A stretch of 64,000 bases of DNA from G963692885 sp964658655 (GTDB taxonomy: Bacteria > Acidobacteriota > Terriglobia > Terriglobales > Acidobacteriaceae), in the NCBI GenBank assembly GCA_964658655.1, contig CAZZZL010000010.1, forward strand, positions 67,383 to 131,382, in the 5' to 3' direction. Below the pieces are notes generated by a model that saw only the letters and a program-made list of their open reading frames with translations, searched no databases and was not told where the DNA came from. A program made the translations under genes and the position numbers. How positions within the stretch are numbered: position 1 is the first letter of the stretch; each line of letters begins with the position of its first letter. Positions 26,162 through 34,934 of this stretch are shown one piece after another.

Positions 26162-27730
26162 ATGTTGGAACCCATGCCAGACCCTCTTCTTTTTCGCACG
26201 CTTTTCGAGTCAACGCAGTCTGCGTCTATCGCTGTACTGGCCGACGCACCGCGGTTCACCATCGTCGCTGCGAGCCGTGCCTACTTGCAGATGGTCGGCG
26301 CCTCCGGTGAACAATTGACGGGCAGGCCGATGCTGGACACTGAGCCCTACTGCAATCTGGATGTCCATGAGCAGGAGGGTCTGCGCGAGGCGCTCGATCA
26401 GCCACCCGCAGAGATCGACAACGCACTCTCAAACGTCATTGTGCGTGGGAGCAGCCGGACCTGGACGGTCGCAACCATTCCTATTCTTGCCACCGACGGG
26501 CAGCGGGCCATGCTGCTGCTCACACTGGATCATCCATCTTCCGGCCAGCATGAGGGTATTCATTTGGGGGGCGGAAGACGGTCAAATGTAGAAAGCATCG
26601 ATAGTCACGCCGACCGGATCTCGGCGCCCAGGCGATACGGATCCTGTCAACTCCCGTCGCAGGAAGTCTTCGAGGCAGCCGCTCCGGGTTTCGCCGTTTT
26701 CGATCTCGAAGGAAACGTTATCGATTGCAACCCTGCGTTTGCTCACACCGTGGGCCGAAGCCGGGAGGAGTTGCAGACACTCAATTCTGCGGCTCTCGTT
26801 CATCCCGAGGACCGCGCCCGTAGCATTCAGCAGATCAAGCGCCTGGTCTCAGGCGAGATCACCTCTTTCGTCATCGAAAAGAGGTATATTCGGCCAGATG
26901 AGACTGTAGTGTGGGTCAGAAACTCTGTTTCGCTCATCCGCGCATCTGCAGGACAGCCGCCGCAGCTCGTGACCATCTCGGAAGACCTGACGTTGCTCCG
27001 CATGGCGGAACGGGCACTGATCAAGAATGAAAAGCTGGCCGCGGTCGGACGCCTGTCGGCCTCTATCGTTCACGAGCTGAACAACCCCTTGGAAGCTGTC
27101 ACTAACCTGTTGTTCCTGATAGGCCACACGTCGGAGCTGGATGAAATGCGGCGCTATGCGCGGCTTGCCGAAGAGGAGCTTGCGCGCGTGACCCAGATCG
27201 CCACCCAGACCCTGCGCTTCTACCGGCACGAGGCAGCACCGGCGCCTCTGCATATGGCCGATATTCTCGACAGCGTGCTTGCGCTCTTCGAAGGCCGCCT
27301 GCGCCGCCGCAACGTCAACATCATCCGACGCTACCTGCCGACGTCGGATCCATTGCGCGCCTACAGCGGCGAAATCCGCCAGGTGTTCGTTAACCTGATC
27401 AGCAATGCACTCGACGCCATGGGCGACACCGGCGACCTGCGCATCGATGTGCGGCCCTCACGCAACTGGGAGCATCCGGAAATCTCGGGTGTTCGTGTCA
27501 CCATTTGCGACACCGGCAGCGGTATTCCAAGCGATATGCTGAAGCGCATCTTTGAGCCATTCGTCAGTACCAAGGAGAGCAACGGAACCGGTCTCGGATT
27601 GTGGATCTCCAAAGAGATCGTCCGCAGGCATGGCGGGACCCTGCGCGTTCGGAGCAGTGTCAGTGGTAAGCGACACGGAACGGCCATGTCCGTCTTCCTG
27701 CCGCGCGACATCATCGCGGTGGCCGCCTGA
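26162..27730 (+). CDS. PAS-domain sensor histidine kinase, soluble
   Basis: Two-component kinase of 522 residues without membrane helices. Two PAS domains are visible: residues ~10-125 (FRTLFESTQSASIAVLAD) and ~165-280 (EVFEAAAPGFAVFDLEGNV, RSREELQTLNSAALVHPED). The HisKA H-box SASIVHELNNPLEAVTNL carries the phosphorylated His, followed by the N-box QVFVNLISNALDAM, G1 DTGSGIP, F-box IFEPFVSTKESNG and G2 GTGLGLWISKEI. GAGAGG lies eight bases upstream of the ATG. No response regulator is adjacent, so this is an orphan kinase. Confidence 0.92.
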   Translation: MLEPMPDPLLFRTLFESTQSASIAVLADAPRFTIVAASRAYLQMVGASGEQLTGRPMLDTEPYCNLDVHEQEGLREALDQPPAEIDNALSNVIVRGSSRTWTVATIPILATDGQRAMLLLTLDHPSSGQHEGIHLGGGRRSNVESIDSHADRISAPRRYGSCQLPSQEVFEAAAPGFAVFDLEGNVIDCNPAFAHTVGRSREELQTLNSAALVHPEDRARSIQQIKRLVSGEITSFVIEKRYIRPDETVVWVRNSVSLIRASAGQPPQLVTISEDLTLLRMAERALIKNEKLAAVGRLSASIVHELNNPLEAVTNLLFLIGHTSELDEMRRYARLAEEELARVTQIATQTLRFYRHEAAPAPLHMADILDSVLALFEGRLRRRNVNIIRRYLPTSDPLRAYSGEIRQVFVNLISNALDAMGDTGDLRIDVRPSRNWEHPEISGVRVTICDTGSGIPSDMLKRIFEPFVSTKESNGTGLGLWISKEIVRRHGGTLRVRSSVSGKRHGTAMSVFLPRDIIAVAA

Positions 27731-27816
27731 AACGTCACTTTTGATGCGACAGCAAAAAGTCGCGTACCCCAGTCGGCATCGCATGTCAATCAAATGCACC
27801 CAGTCATCCTACGTGC

Positions 27817-28368
27817 ATGAATCCTGGCAATCACTCCGGCTCTGCAGACAGAAAACATTCCGAACAAGATCGACACTTTATGCGGTTGGCTATTGAGCAG
27901 GCCCATATAGGTCTCGCCACACCAGGCGGCGCTCACGTGGGCTGCATTATTACCCGCAACGGCGAGGTGGTCGCGAGCGGTTTCAACGAAGTCGAGGGTC
28001 GCCACGATCCCACTGCTCATTCTGAGATCGTCACCATCCGCCGCCTTTGCGCCGAGTGGCAGGTCACGAGCCTGGCCGGCTGTACCCTTTACTGCACCCT
28101 GCAACCCTGCGGCATGTGTACTGTCGCTTGCATCTGGGCAGGGGTCAGCCGCATAGTTTATGGAGCCACCCGCAACGACGTGCACTCGATCTACTTCGCC
28201 GAGCGCCACGCCAATACGGTGGATTATCTGCGCGACGCGTTCCGAAGCGACATCGAGCTGACCGGCGGCGTGCTCGACGAGGAATGTGCCGCCTTTTATA
28301 TGAAAAAGGACGAGCCTGCCCCACCCGAGGCGGATCCGGCCCACGCACCCACTGTCGCGGCCAAATGA
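27817..28368 (+). CDS. Nucleoside deaminase (CDA fold)
   Basis: Zinc-dependent deaminase of up to 183 residues. The zinc/proton-shuttle motif is DPTAHSEIVTIR and the Cys pair is in LQPCGMCTVACIW. The following VSRIVYGATRNDVHS and the longer C-terminal part are nearer to guanine/nucleoside deaminases than to TadA, which is also unlinked here. MRLAIEQAHIG at 27880 is an alternative start, since the first 21 residues look poorly conserved. Substrate uncertain. It converges with the sedolisin gene 33 bases away. Confidence 0.83.
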   Translation: MNPGNHSGSADRKHSEQDRHFMRLAIEQAHIGLATPGGAHVGCIITRNGEVVASGFNEVEGRHDPTAHSEIVTIRRLCAEWQVTSLAGCTLYCTLQPCGMCTVACIWAGVSRIVYGATRNDVHSIYFAERHANTVDYLRDAFRSDIELTGGVLDEECAAFYMKKDEPAPPEADPAHAPTVAAK

Positions 28369-28401
28369 CGGACGACTTCTGACATTGTCGCCGGAACGCC
28401 T

Positions 28402-30462
28402 TTACTCTTTCGCCGCCGCCGCTACGAAGTTCAACCCATTAGGGGTACCGTATCCGGTCACGTTGTCCCAGCCTTTAGCAACGGTAAGCGAACTGTCCGT
28501 ACCGAACGTCAGAGCAAGGTACTCGCCGCTTACAGGCCACATTGCACTCACGAAATCGCGCGTATGCACCAGGGGTGCAGCCAGGTTCGCGGCTGAATAA
28601 TACTTTGCACCCTCGCTGTCGACGACCGTGCCGACAAGGTTGGTCGGAGACGTTACCGGTACGATGTCGGTGATGGCATCTGCAGGCAGCCTGCTCACGA
28701 GAGGCGCGGCCTGTCCCAGCAGGTGGCCTGCTTTTTCATTTGCGAGGGCCCAGAAGGCCGAAAACATCGGGCACGACAAGCTGGTCCCGCCGATCGCCTG
28801 AACGGTCGCACCATACACCGGGTCTGTATATACCAGGATTGCGCCGGTGTATGGATCGGCTTCGAGGGAAACATCCGGGACCTGCCGATATTTTCCCGGC
28901 AGTTCCCTTTGCCATGCCGGCTTTGGAAAGAACACACTGGAGCCGCCGCCGGCGCCCAGGTCATTGCCATAGTTGTAGGGTGGATCGGATATGTCCGCCT
29001 TATCGAAAGCAATCAGAGTCTGGTTGGTACCCCAGCCCGTCTGTTGCGAGGAGCCAGTGCCGCCGGGGACACCAATGCTGGTGCCACCGACCGCGGTGGC
29101 GTAAGGTGTGTCCGATGGAACCAGCGTCGCCCCGACTGGCGTTCCAAGTGTCAGGTCGCTATGGTCGCCACTGGCATAATTCACCGCAATGCCAGTCGCA
29201 GCGGCCTGTTCGATCACCTGGTTGTAGGCTTCCAGTGTCACCGCGCCATGCTCCGTTTCTGGGGTGCCGTAGCTGTTCGAAATCACGCCACCCAGCTTGT
29301 GCATGGTCGCGTAACTGATCGCATACTGGAAGTCCTGGTCATCTTCAGACGGCGTCGCCAGAACCACAATCTTTGCTGCAGGCGCAATCGCGTGGGCCCA
29401 TTCCACATCGATCGAGGTCTCGCCGATCCAATTTCCCGCCGGTGCCGTAGAGAGCGGCTGTCCGTCAGGGTAGACGACCTTCAGCGTGGCGTTCGTCAGC
29501 AGCGGAAGCCCGCTCAGTTTGCTGAATTCGTTGGCATCACTCATCAACGTCGGCGAGCCGTACGCGTCGACAATGACGATCGTCTGGCCCTCACCCTTCA
29601 GGCCCGCCTTGTAGACCGCCGGCAAGCCGTACACCGACTGCATCTGCGAGGCGGAGTAGGCGCAGGCCAGCGATCCCTGGCTGTATACGTTTCCGAAGTA
29701 AATACCGATCGGAAGCTGCCCTTGTTCGCCCAGCGTAAAGGTCGTGGGGGTGTGGAAGCACTTGTCCGTAAAGTAGCCGCCCAGACCGCCGGCCGAACTC
29801 TTCACCGCCGCCAGCGGTATGGGCTCGACAGGCTTCTTTGTTTTGGGATTCACTGCCTGGGCCAGCAGCGGCTTCATCGGAATATTGTCCAGACCACTCA
29901 CGCTCAACACCAGCGACGCCGCTGCGCCTTTCAGACGGGCTTCTGTGGCATTCGCGCGAAAAGTGCCTCCGTTGGCTTCGAAGGTATTCAACTCCGTCCC
30001 AAATGTTGCTTCCATCTGTGCAGCTGTGCCTTGCGCGTGCACCGCAAAGGGATTCGACTCGTCCAACGTGACGCTAAGCCCGGCTTCTTGGAGTTGCTCC
30101 TTGACCGTCTGCAGATCTGCCTTTGTCGGCGCATAGGTCCGGAGGTCGCTGGCTGTCAGCCATTTCTGATACGTCGGCGAACCGGGCGTGTATAGAGCGG
30201 CAACCCTCTGGTCAAACGCTGCCCGATTCCGCAGGCTCATCCACAAGGTCACTTTGATGGGCTGCGAAGCCTCCACGCGGCCCCGCGTCGTCGCTCGTTC
30301 AACGGCACCCGGAACATTGCTGACGACTCTGGCCTGGACTGATTCCTGCGCGCCGGTGATCGCGGGCGACAAAATTCCGAGCGCCGCCAGCGCGATTGCT
30401 GCGCACTTTAGAGAGACTGAGCTCGAAGCTGAGGTGCTACGTACTGAACCTGTATTTACCAT
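28402..30462 (-). CDS. Pro-kumamolisin/sedolisin (S53) serine-carboxyl protease
   Basis: Secreted acid protease of about 686 residues. A signal peptide ends near AITGAQ, then the activation prodomain (about 40-190; WMSLRNRAAFDQRVAALYTPGSP, YQKWLTASDLRTYAP). The catalytic domain has the Glu/Asp pair in IGETSIDVEWAHAIAP, the oxyanion Asp in NYASGDHSDL, and the nucleophile Ser in IGGTSLSCPMF. The calcium site is near VTGYGTPNGLN. The ATG at 30462 has GGAGG six bases upstream; a TTG eight codons earlier is less likely. S53 enzymes work at low pH, in keeping with an acidic habitat. Confidence 0.92.
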   Translation of the reverse strand: MVNTGSVRSTSASSSVSLKCAAIALAALGILSPAITGAQESVQARVVSNVPGAVERATTRGRVEASQPIKVTLWMSLRNRAAFDQRVAALYTPGSPTYQKWLTASDLRTYAPTKADLQTVKEQLQEAGLSVTLDESNPFAVHAQGTAAQMEATFGTELNTFEANGGTFRANATEARLKGAAASLVLSVSGLDNIPMKPLLAQAVNPKTKKPVEPIPLAAVKSSAGGLGGYFTDKCFHTPTTFTLGEQGQLPIGIYFGNVYSQGSLACAYSASQMQSVYGLPAVYKAGLKGEGQTIVIVDAYGSPTLMSDANEFSKLSGLPLLTNATLKVVYPDGQPLSTAPAGNWIGETSIDVEWAHAIAPAAKIVVLATPSEDDQDFQYAISYATMHKLGGVISNSYGTPETEHGAVTLEAYNQVIEQAAATGIAVNYASGDHSDLTLGTPVGATLVPSDTPYATAVGGTSIGVPGGTGSSQQTGWGTNQTLIAFDKADISDPPYNYGNDLGAGGGSSVFFPKPAWQRELPGKYRQVPDVSLEADPYTGAILVYTDPVYGATVQAIGGTSLSCPMFSAFWALANEKAGHLLGQAAPLVSRLPADAITDIVPVTSPTNLVGTVVDSEGAKYYSAANLAAPLVHTRDFVSAMWPVSGEYLALTFGTDSSLTVAKGWDNVTGYGTPNGLNFVAAAAKE

Positions 30463-30744
30463 GGGGCCCTCCGGCAAAGTGAGCAATTCATTCCGAGCAA
30501 CACCACTCCGCTGCCGGTGAAACCTGTCATTGATTTTTGGGGAATAATCGCTTGAGGTGGGGCGTTTCCAAAGCAGAGCAGGTCATGGTGCAGTGCCGGG
30601 CATTACAGCAGCCCAGCTAAGTTTTAATCCGTGTCGGCTCATCCTACTACAGCCGTTCGCGCTTGCAGGCTGCAAAACAGTAACCTGGAGTGGATTGGAG
30701 GACCAGTACAGAGCATTCTTGGCAGCATAGCGTGCGGTCCGGTC

Positions 30745-31059
30745 CTAGTCGTCCTCGCTGGTCGAACCGGCGAAAGGAGCAAGTCCGGCCCATGAGGTGG
30801 CTTTCCGCTCTACGACAAGAATAGAGAATGCCGCTTCGAGGGAGTCTTCGATAGCCTCTTCAAGCACCTGCCGTACTTCATCGGCTTCCATGGTCGATTC
30901 GCCGTCATAGGTGCCGACCGGCAGAGAAAACTCATATCCCTCAGCACTCAAAATCGAACGCGTGAAGTCGTAATGCAGCATGAGGGTGTCCAACTCACCG
31001 TACGCATCGTCATTGTCCGTCACGCCTAGCAGCGCAACTCTCACCAGAAAATCCGCCAT
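30745..31059 (-). CDS. Hypothetical acidic protein
   Basis: About 104 residues starting MADFLVRVALLGVTDNDDAYGELD and containing SAEGYEFSLPVGTYDGES and an acidic tail. No recognised domain, signal peptide or membrane helix. The ATG at 31059 follows AGAGG by five bases; an ATG 12 codons earlier is possible. It is flanked by about 280 empty bases on the sedolisin side. Confidence 0.6.
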   Translation of the reverse strand: MADFLVRVALLGVTDNDDAYGELDTLMLHYDFTRSILSAEGYEFSLPVGTYDGESTMEADEVRQVLEEAIEDSLEAAFSILVVERKATSWAGLAPFAGSTSEDD

Positions 31060-31218
31060 CCGTCCCTCTGACTCCGATTCTAGAATAGCGGTCATCGCCG
31101 GCAGAGGGCATACATGCTGTCAAAATCGGGGGCGGCCACGCAGTTGCAGTTTCGCCGGCTTTCTCCTACCGTTAGTGCGCAGTCCGAAGCCGCATTTCGC
31201 GTCACGGAGATAGTACGT

Positions 31219-31922
31219 ATGCACGTCCGCAGACTTCTCTTATTCGGTTCCTGCCTGCTGGGATCAGCCCTGCTGGCAGCAGACATCCAGGGCATAGCCT
31301 TCGCCGCCACCCCCGAACCTCAGAACGATTCCAGGAACAACGGCAGGCCACAGCAGGGCGGCCAGCCCGGGAATAATCGCCCTTCTCCAGGCCAGCGTCC
31401 CGGCGGCCAGCCCGGTGGAAAGCCCGGCGGGGGACAACCAGGCAGGCCAGGTGGCGGACAGACGGGCAGGCCACCACAAGGCGGGAACAGGCCCTCGCCA
31501 AGCCGACCCCAGCCCAGTCGCCCCCAGCCCAGNNNNNNNNNNGGCACCGGCTTCCAAGTGTTCTGCGCCGTGAGCGTCGCCCCCAGCCCGGCCGGCCAAA
31601 TCTGGGAAGGCCGGGTGGCAATCACCGTCCGCCGCCGCGTCCCCACTACAGCTGGGGGGACGGCGGGAACGGCTTCCGCCTCCGCCGCTACTTCAATTCA
31701 GATATGGCACGGCTGAATCGCTCCCGGCGCCACCATTTCCTGGTCGGCGGCTACTTTCCGCGACAGTACGTAACCTATCTGCAACCCATTCCGCCGGATG
31801 TCCTGGGATACCTTCCGCCGGTCCCTCCGGGCTATGCGATCGGCTATTACGACGGCTATACGGTCGTCTATGACCCGACCACGTACCTGATCGCCAGCGT
31901 GCTCGACCTCTTCCGCTACTAG
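31219..31922 (+). CDS. RcnB-like exported protein, interrupted by an assembly gap
   Basis: The ATG at 31219 opens a signal peptide (VRRLLLFGSCLLGSALLAA) and a long Pro/Gly/Gln/Arg-rich linker built on GGQPG- and GRPGG-like units. Ten N at 31533-31542 then break the sequence. After the gap a different frame runs to the stop at 31922, continuing the same Pro/Arg-rich linker and then a folded tail (GFRLRRYF..., YLPPVPPGYAIGYYDGYTVV, YDPTTYLIASVLDL) that resembles the RcnB/PPPGY family. The two halves are almost certainly one gene, with the repetitive linker collapsed in assembly. The frame difference reflects the unknown gap length and is not evidence of a mutation. Confidence 0.7.
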
Positions 31923-31957
31923 CTGGGTCGAAACACCGGTATGCACACACCAGGAAA

Positions 31958-31991
31958 AGACCCCGCTTCCCGCTTTCGAGATGCGGGGTCT
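31958..31991. terminator. Perfect hairpin after the RcnB-like gene
   Basis: Nine-base perfect stem AGACCCCGC / GCGGGGTCT with a 16-base loop. It has a T-run only when read on the minus strand (followed there by TTTTCC), so it would terminate antisense transcription best and may also end the upstream plus-strand gene. Confidence 0.5.
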
Positions 31992-32022
31992 CCGCAGCGC
32001 GCTCCCCTGCATCCAAATCACC

Positions 32023-32499
32023 ATGCTGCGCAAACAGATCATCGGCCAACCCACTGCCATTGACGACGCCCATACTGACCTGAAGTGGCTGCCCCTCGCT
32101 GAACTGGTCGCGGTCGAGTTGACCTCCGAGGATCCTCGCCACCCGTTTGATCCCGTCTTCGATGAAGGCGGCGACACCGGCTGGCGTGCAGCTCAACCCG
32201 GCAGGCAGACCGTTCGTCTGCGCTTCGACAAACCCCAGGACATCCACCGTATCCGTCTGCGCTTTGTGGATCGCGATCACGACCGCAGCCAGGAGTTTGC
32301 CCTGAGGTATGAATCCTCAGACGGCGCAAAGCGGGACATCGTGCGCCAGCAATGGAGTTTCAGCCCCGGCGGTTCAACAGAAGAAGTTGAGGACTACACC
32401 GTCGATCTTGCCGGCGTTACTACGGTCGAGCTCGAGATTGATCCAGACCGTGGAAAAAACACATTACCAGCGACACTGGCCGAGCTGCTTATTTGCTAA
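32023..32499 (+). CDS. Hypothetical protein with beta-sandwich-like pattern
   Basis: About 158 residues starting MLRKQIIGQPTAIDDAHTD. The alternating pattern GRQTVRLRFDKPQDIHRIRL, EFALRYESSDGAKRD, VDLAGVTTVELEIDP looks like a galactose-binding-like (F5/8 type) beta-sandwich, but this is inferred from pattern only. No signal peptide is seen. The ATG at 32023 is taken because an earlier one at 31981 lies inside the hairpin. Confidence 0.6.
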   Translation: MLRKQIIGQPTAIDDAHTDLKWLPLAELVAVELTSEDPRHPFDPVFDEGGDTGWRAAQPGRQTVRLRFDKPQDIHRIRLRFVDRDHDRSQEFALRYESSDGAKRDIVRQQWSFSPGGSTEEVEDYTVDLAGVTTVELEIDPDRGKNTLPATLAELLIC

Positions 32500-32635
32500 G
32501 GCCGAACGAATGACACTGTTATTCTCAAGCTCATACAAAAGTTTCAGACGGGTGCTTGTACGGATGTAGCAGTGATGCCACCCTACGCACAGAGGCTGGT
32601 GTAGTCGCAGTAAAACCGGCAAAGGAGCAGACACA

Positions 32636-32806
32636 ATGCCCGCGCTGAAAATCTGGATCTGGTTTGTCGGAGCGGCTGCCTGGTACCTGGACGCCGCCAT
32701 CAATCTCCACTACAACGCCCGCGGGCACGCTCTGCTCGCCCTCTGCGTCGCTACGCTGTTCTTCATTGCCGGCATGGTCTGGGTCAAAACTCCAAAACGC
32801 CACTGA
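32636..32806 (+). CDS. Small membrane protein (56 aa)
   Basis: Short gene starting MPALKIWIWFVGAAAWYLDA with AAAGGAG eight bases before the ATG. Two hydrophobic helices (about 4-20 and 31-50, HALLALCVATLFFIAGMVW) flank a short polar turn NLHYNARG. The strong ribosome binding site and clean helix pattern make it a believable small protein of unknown function. Confidence 0.65.
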   Translation: MPALKIWIWFVGAAAWYLDAAINLHYNARGHALLALCVATLFFIAGMVWVKTPKRH

Positions 32807-32929
32807 CATTGTTTCTTTAGTGCCAAACAGTCATATAGTCATCCCCTAAATGACGTGGGTAACTCCACCTTAGTGGTATCGAGACTCGGGTCAACCAGCG
32901 CGATGATGGTTGCCAAGAGGATCTGCACC

Positions 32930-33682
32930 ATGGACAACAGTTTGTCAGAAGTTTTTGATCAGGCCCGGCAGCTCGTCGCCGAAGCGGACCGCCGTGTGGC
33001 GGAGACAGAGAAACGTCGCCGCGAAATTGAGGGCCAGGCCAAACTGGCTGAACTTGTTGTGCGTGCCGAAGAAGCCTTCGATTTCACCAGCCGTGAAAAG
33101 CTTGAACTCGATCCACGCATGGACGTCCATGAAGATGTGGCCGTGATTGAGTTTGTCGTCCGCGCAGCCCGCGCCATTTTTGTTCTTGCACCGAAAGACG
33201 ATGTCATGTGGGACCTTCTGGTCGTCGAAGACGGCAAGAACGTCTCCAGTGTTGCCGAGATTGTCGGTGGCATCAAGGCCGAGCCAAATTCACGCCGGCT
33301 GGCCGCTGCCCGTGTTGTTGCCTCGATTGCTATCTGGGTCGAGAAGAATCGTCAACGCCGCGCTGCCGCAGCCTCCCAGGTTGCCGAACAGCCCGTCAGC
33401 CAGTCGGTCGCACAGTCCAGGTCTCAGCAGGGCAATTTTCCGGCACAGGCTGAGATTCTTGACGCGGCGCAGGCCCCAGCACCGGCTATGCCTCTCTACG
33501 AGCGCCGCGAACGGCGTACGGTCGACGCTCCTCCTTCGGCGCCGCAACCGCGCTACGACGAGACCATCGCTGCCCGCACACCCTCCACCCCGGCGGCTCC
33601 GCGGTCCATGCCCGCGCAAAACACCGCGCCGGTCCCGCAGCGCGCCAGCTACGGAACCTTCGGGAAGTTTTTCGGCCACTGA
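32930..33682 (+). CDS. Hypothetical protein, coiled-coil N terminus, ends at an in-frame TGA
   Basis: Protein of 250 residues. Residues 1-45 are a charged helix likely to form a coiled coil (ARQLVAEADRRVAETEKRRR). Residues ~45-150 form a mixed globular part (DVAVIEFVVRAARAIFVLAP, VEDGKNVSSVAEIVGG). From ~155 it is Ala/Pro/Gln-rich and disordered. The TGA at 33680-33682 is followed in the same frame by a further 143 sense codons to 34114, so this may be the front part of a longer gene. The ATG is taken at MDNSLSEVF. Function unknown. Confidence 0.6.
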   Translation: MDNSLSEVFDQARQLVAEADRRVAETEKRRREIEGQAKLAELVVRAEEAFDFTSREKLELDPRMDVHEDVAVIEFVVRAARAIFVLAPKDDVMWDLLVVEDGKNVSSVAEIVGGIKAEPNSRRLAAARVVASIAIWVEKNRQRRAAAASQVAEQPVSQSVAQSRSQQGNFPAQAEILDAAQAPAPAMPLYERRERRTVDAPPSAPQPRYDETIAARTPSTPAAPRSMPAQNTAPVPQRASYGTFGKFFGH

Positions 33683-33736
33683 AAGGAAGAGGATTTCCTC
33701 TCGCCCGATGAGGGCATCCACGGTGAAGTTGAAGAG

Positions 33737-34114
33737 TTGGCGGAAAACGAGGCAGACGCACGCCTCGATCGCTATCTCGATAACTATCTTGAAGCGGCCA
33801 TGGATCTTCCACGCCTTGGCGAACCCGTATCCCCCGGGGATCTCGATCCCATGGCGAGCCCGGGTTCGCCATCACTCCCTGTTCAACACACTCAGCGGTC
33901 GCCGGAGCCTTTGCCTGCGTGGCTTCGCGGCGACGAACAATCACTCAGCCAGGATGATTTTGATGACTTCGAAGCAGACGACGCCGCGACGGCGTCGATT
34001 GGTCTGCGCGGTCTTCGCTGGATTAGAAAAAACATGAGCAGCTTCAAAGTGACAGTCTCGCTGCAGCGCCCTCTGCCGCCCACTTCGACAGGCGGCCGAC
34101 GCAAAGACACCTGA
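33737..34114 (+). CDS. Hypothetical acidic protein, probable continuation of the preceding gene
   Basis: Same reading frame as the gene at 32930, separated from it only by TGA 33680-33682. The open frame starts directly after that TGA (KEEDFLSPDEGIHGEVEE); the first standard start codon is TTG 33737. The product is acidic, with RLDRYLDNYLEAAMDLP, PAWLRGDEQSLSQDDFDDFE and a basic C-terminal tail. AAGGAAGAGG after the stop could be a Shine-Dalgarno, but no start codon in this frame lies at the right distance. So nonsense mutation, sequencing error or readthrough is more likely than an independent gene. Confidence 0.4.
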   Translation: MAENEADARLDRYLDNYLEAAMDLPRLGEPVSPGDLDPMASPGSPSLPVQHTQRSPEPLPAWLRGDEQSLSQDDFDDFEADDAATASIGLRGLRWIRKNMSSFKVTVSLQRPLPPTSTGGRRKDT

Positions 34115-34392
34115 CTGCCGACCCTGCTCGCCTGCGCTTGATCTTGGGAAGCGCGCCATGGCCTGGGACAACACCAGTCGTTCCCAGCACTCTTTGCCCC
34201 AGCACTTCTTTGCCGGTTATTTCCGCGCGACGCCAGGCTAAACAACAAATTCTCAAGGTCAAGCTGACCAGGCGCGATTACGCCCCGGTCACACGCAGCA
34301 TGAACGGTCTGCGAATATGGCAGGCCGGGGACAACCGCGGTTAGGTCCGTCGCCTCCTACTATGCAGGGGATGACTCCCCGGAAGAGGTTTT

Positions 34393-34599
34393 ATGGCTAA
34401 GGAAATTCACAACAAAGCAGCGGAACATCACGAAAACGCAGCCAAGTCGCATCGTAAGGCAGCCGAGCTTCACCAGCAGGGCAGCAACGATGAAGCCGTC
34501 AAGCACTCCCAGCAGGCGCATGAGCATTCCACCAATGCGCACAAACATAGCGAGCAGGCCCACGAATCATCAACCGGTGGCAAGAAACAGCACGGCTAA
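34393..34599 (+). CDS. Small His/Ala-rich hydrophilic protein
   Basis: 68 residues, starting MAKEIHNKAAEHHENAAKS and built of HEH/HxxAAE/HSxQAHEHS units: about one fifth His, no Cys. Proteins like this recur in many bacteria as uncharacterised, possibly stress-related or metal-buffering small proteins. GGAAGAGG lies four bases before the ATG. A strong terminator follows at 34629. Confidence 0.7.
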   Translation: MAKEIHNKAAEHHENAAKSHRKAAELHQQGSNDEAVKHSQQAHEHSTNAHKHSEQAHESSTGGKKQHG

Positions 34600-34628
34600 A
34601 CCTTGCTCTTAAATCGAACATCACGGGA

Positions 34629-34656
34629 AGGGCCGCTGCTGCGGCCCTTTTCTTTC
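34629..34656 (+). terminator. Intrinsic terminator
   Basis: Stem AAGGGCCGC (34629-34637) / GCGGCCCTT (34642-34650), four-base loop, followed by TTCTTT. It ends the His-rich gene at 34599. Confidence 0.85.
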
Positions 34657-34688
34657 ACTGTAGCGAACGAAGCCACGAAGGGACGTAC

Positions 34689-34907
34689 ATGTCCAAGATC
34701 AGAACGGAAGAACAGCCGACTCCTGAGCACACCCACGCAACAGAGTTTGCGAAGAAGCTCGAGCCCAACGTGAAGGCTGGTAAGGTCCACGCGAACACGC
34801 TCCGTCACAGCTACGAATCCGCACTGAACGTGCGGCCGGACGATGGCCAAGCCGAAGAAGCCGCGCGCGGCGCCGAGGTGGGCAAGCCGGCTCAACTTGA
34901 TAAGTAA
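34689..34907 (+). CDS. Small hypothetical protein
   Basis: 72 residues, starting MSKIRTEEQPTPEHTHATEF and containing ANTLRHSYESALNVRPDDGQ. Hydrophilic, no recognised domain. It lies after the terminator of the His-rich gene, so it is a separate transcript, though the two small proteins share a similar composition. Confidence 0.55.
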   Translation: MSKIRTEEQPTPEHTHATEFAKKLEPNVKAGKVHANTLRHSYESALNVRPDDGQAEEAARGAEVGKPAQLDK

Positions 34908-34934
34908 CGTTAGCTGTTTCCTGAAAACTGGTAG

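Noticed and set aside
31330..31530. Tandem short repeats that might suggest a CRISPR array or minisatellite
   Set aside because: They encode a Pro/Gly/Gln/Arg-rich linker in the RcnB-like gene; units are short, uneven and without spacers.
33708..34037. Alternative frame from ATG 33708 after the in-frame TGA
   Set aside because: Product is Arg/Ser/Pro-rich without structure and looks like a frame-shifted reading of the acidic protein.
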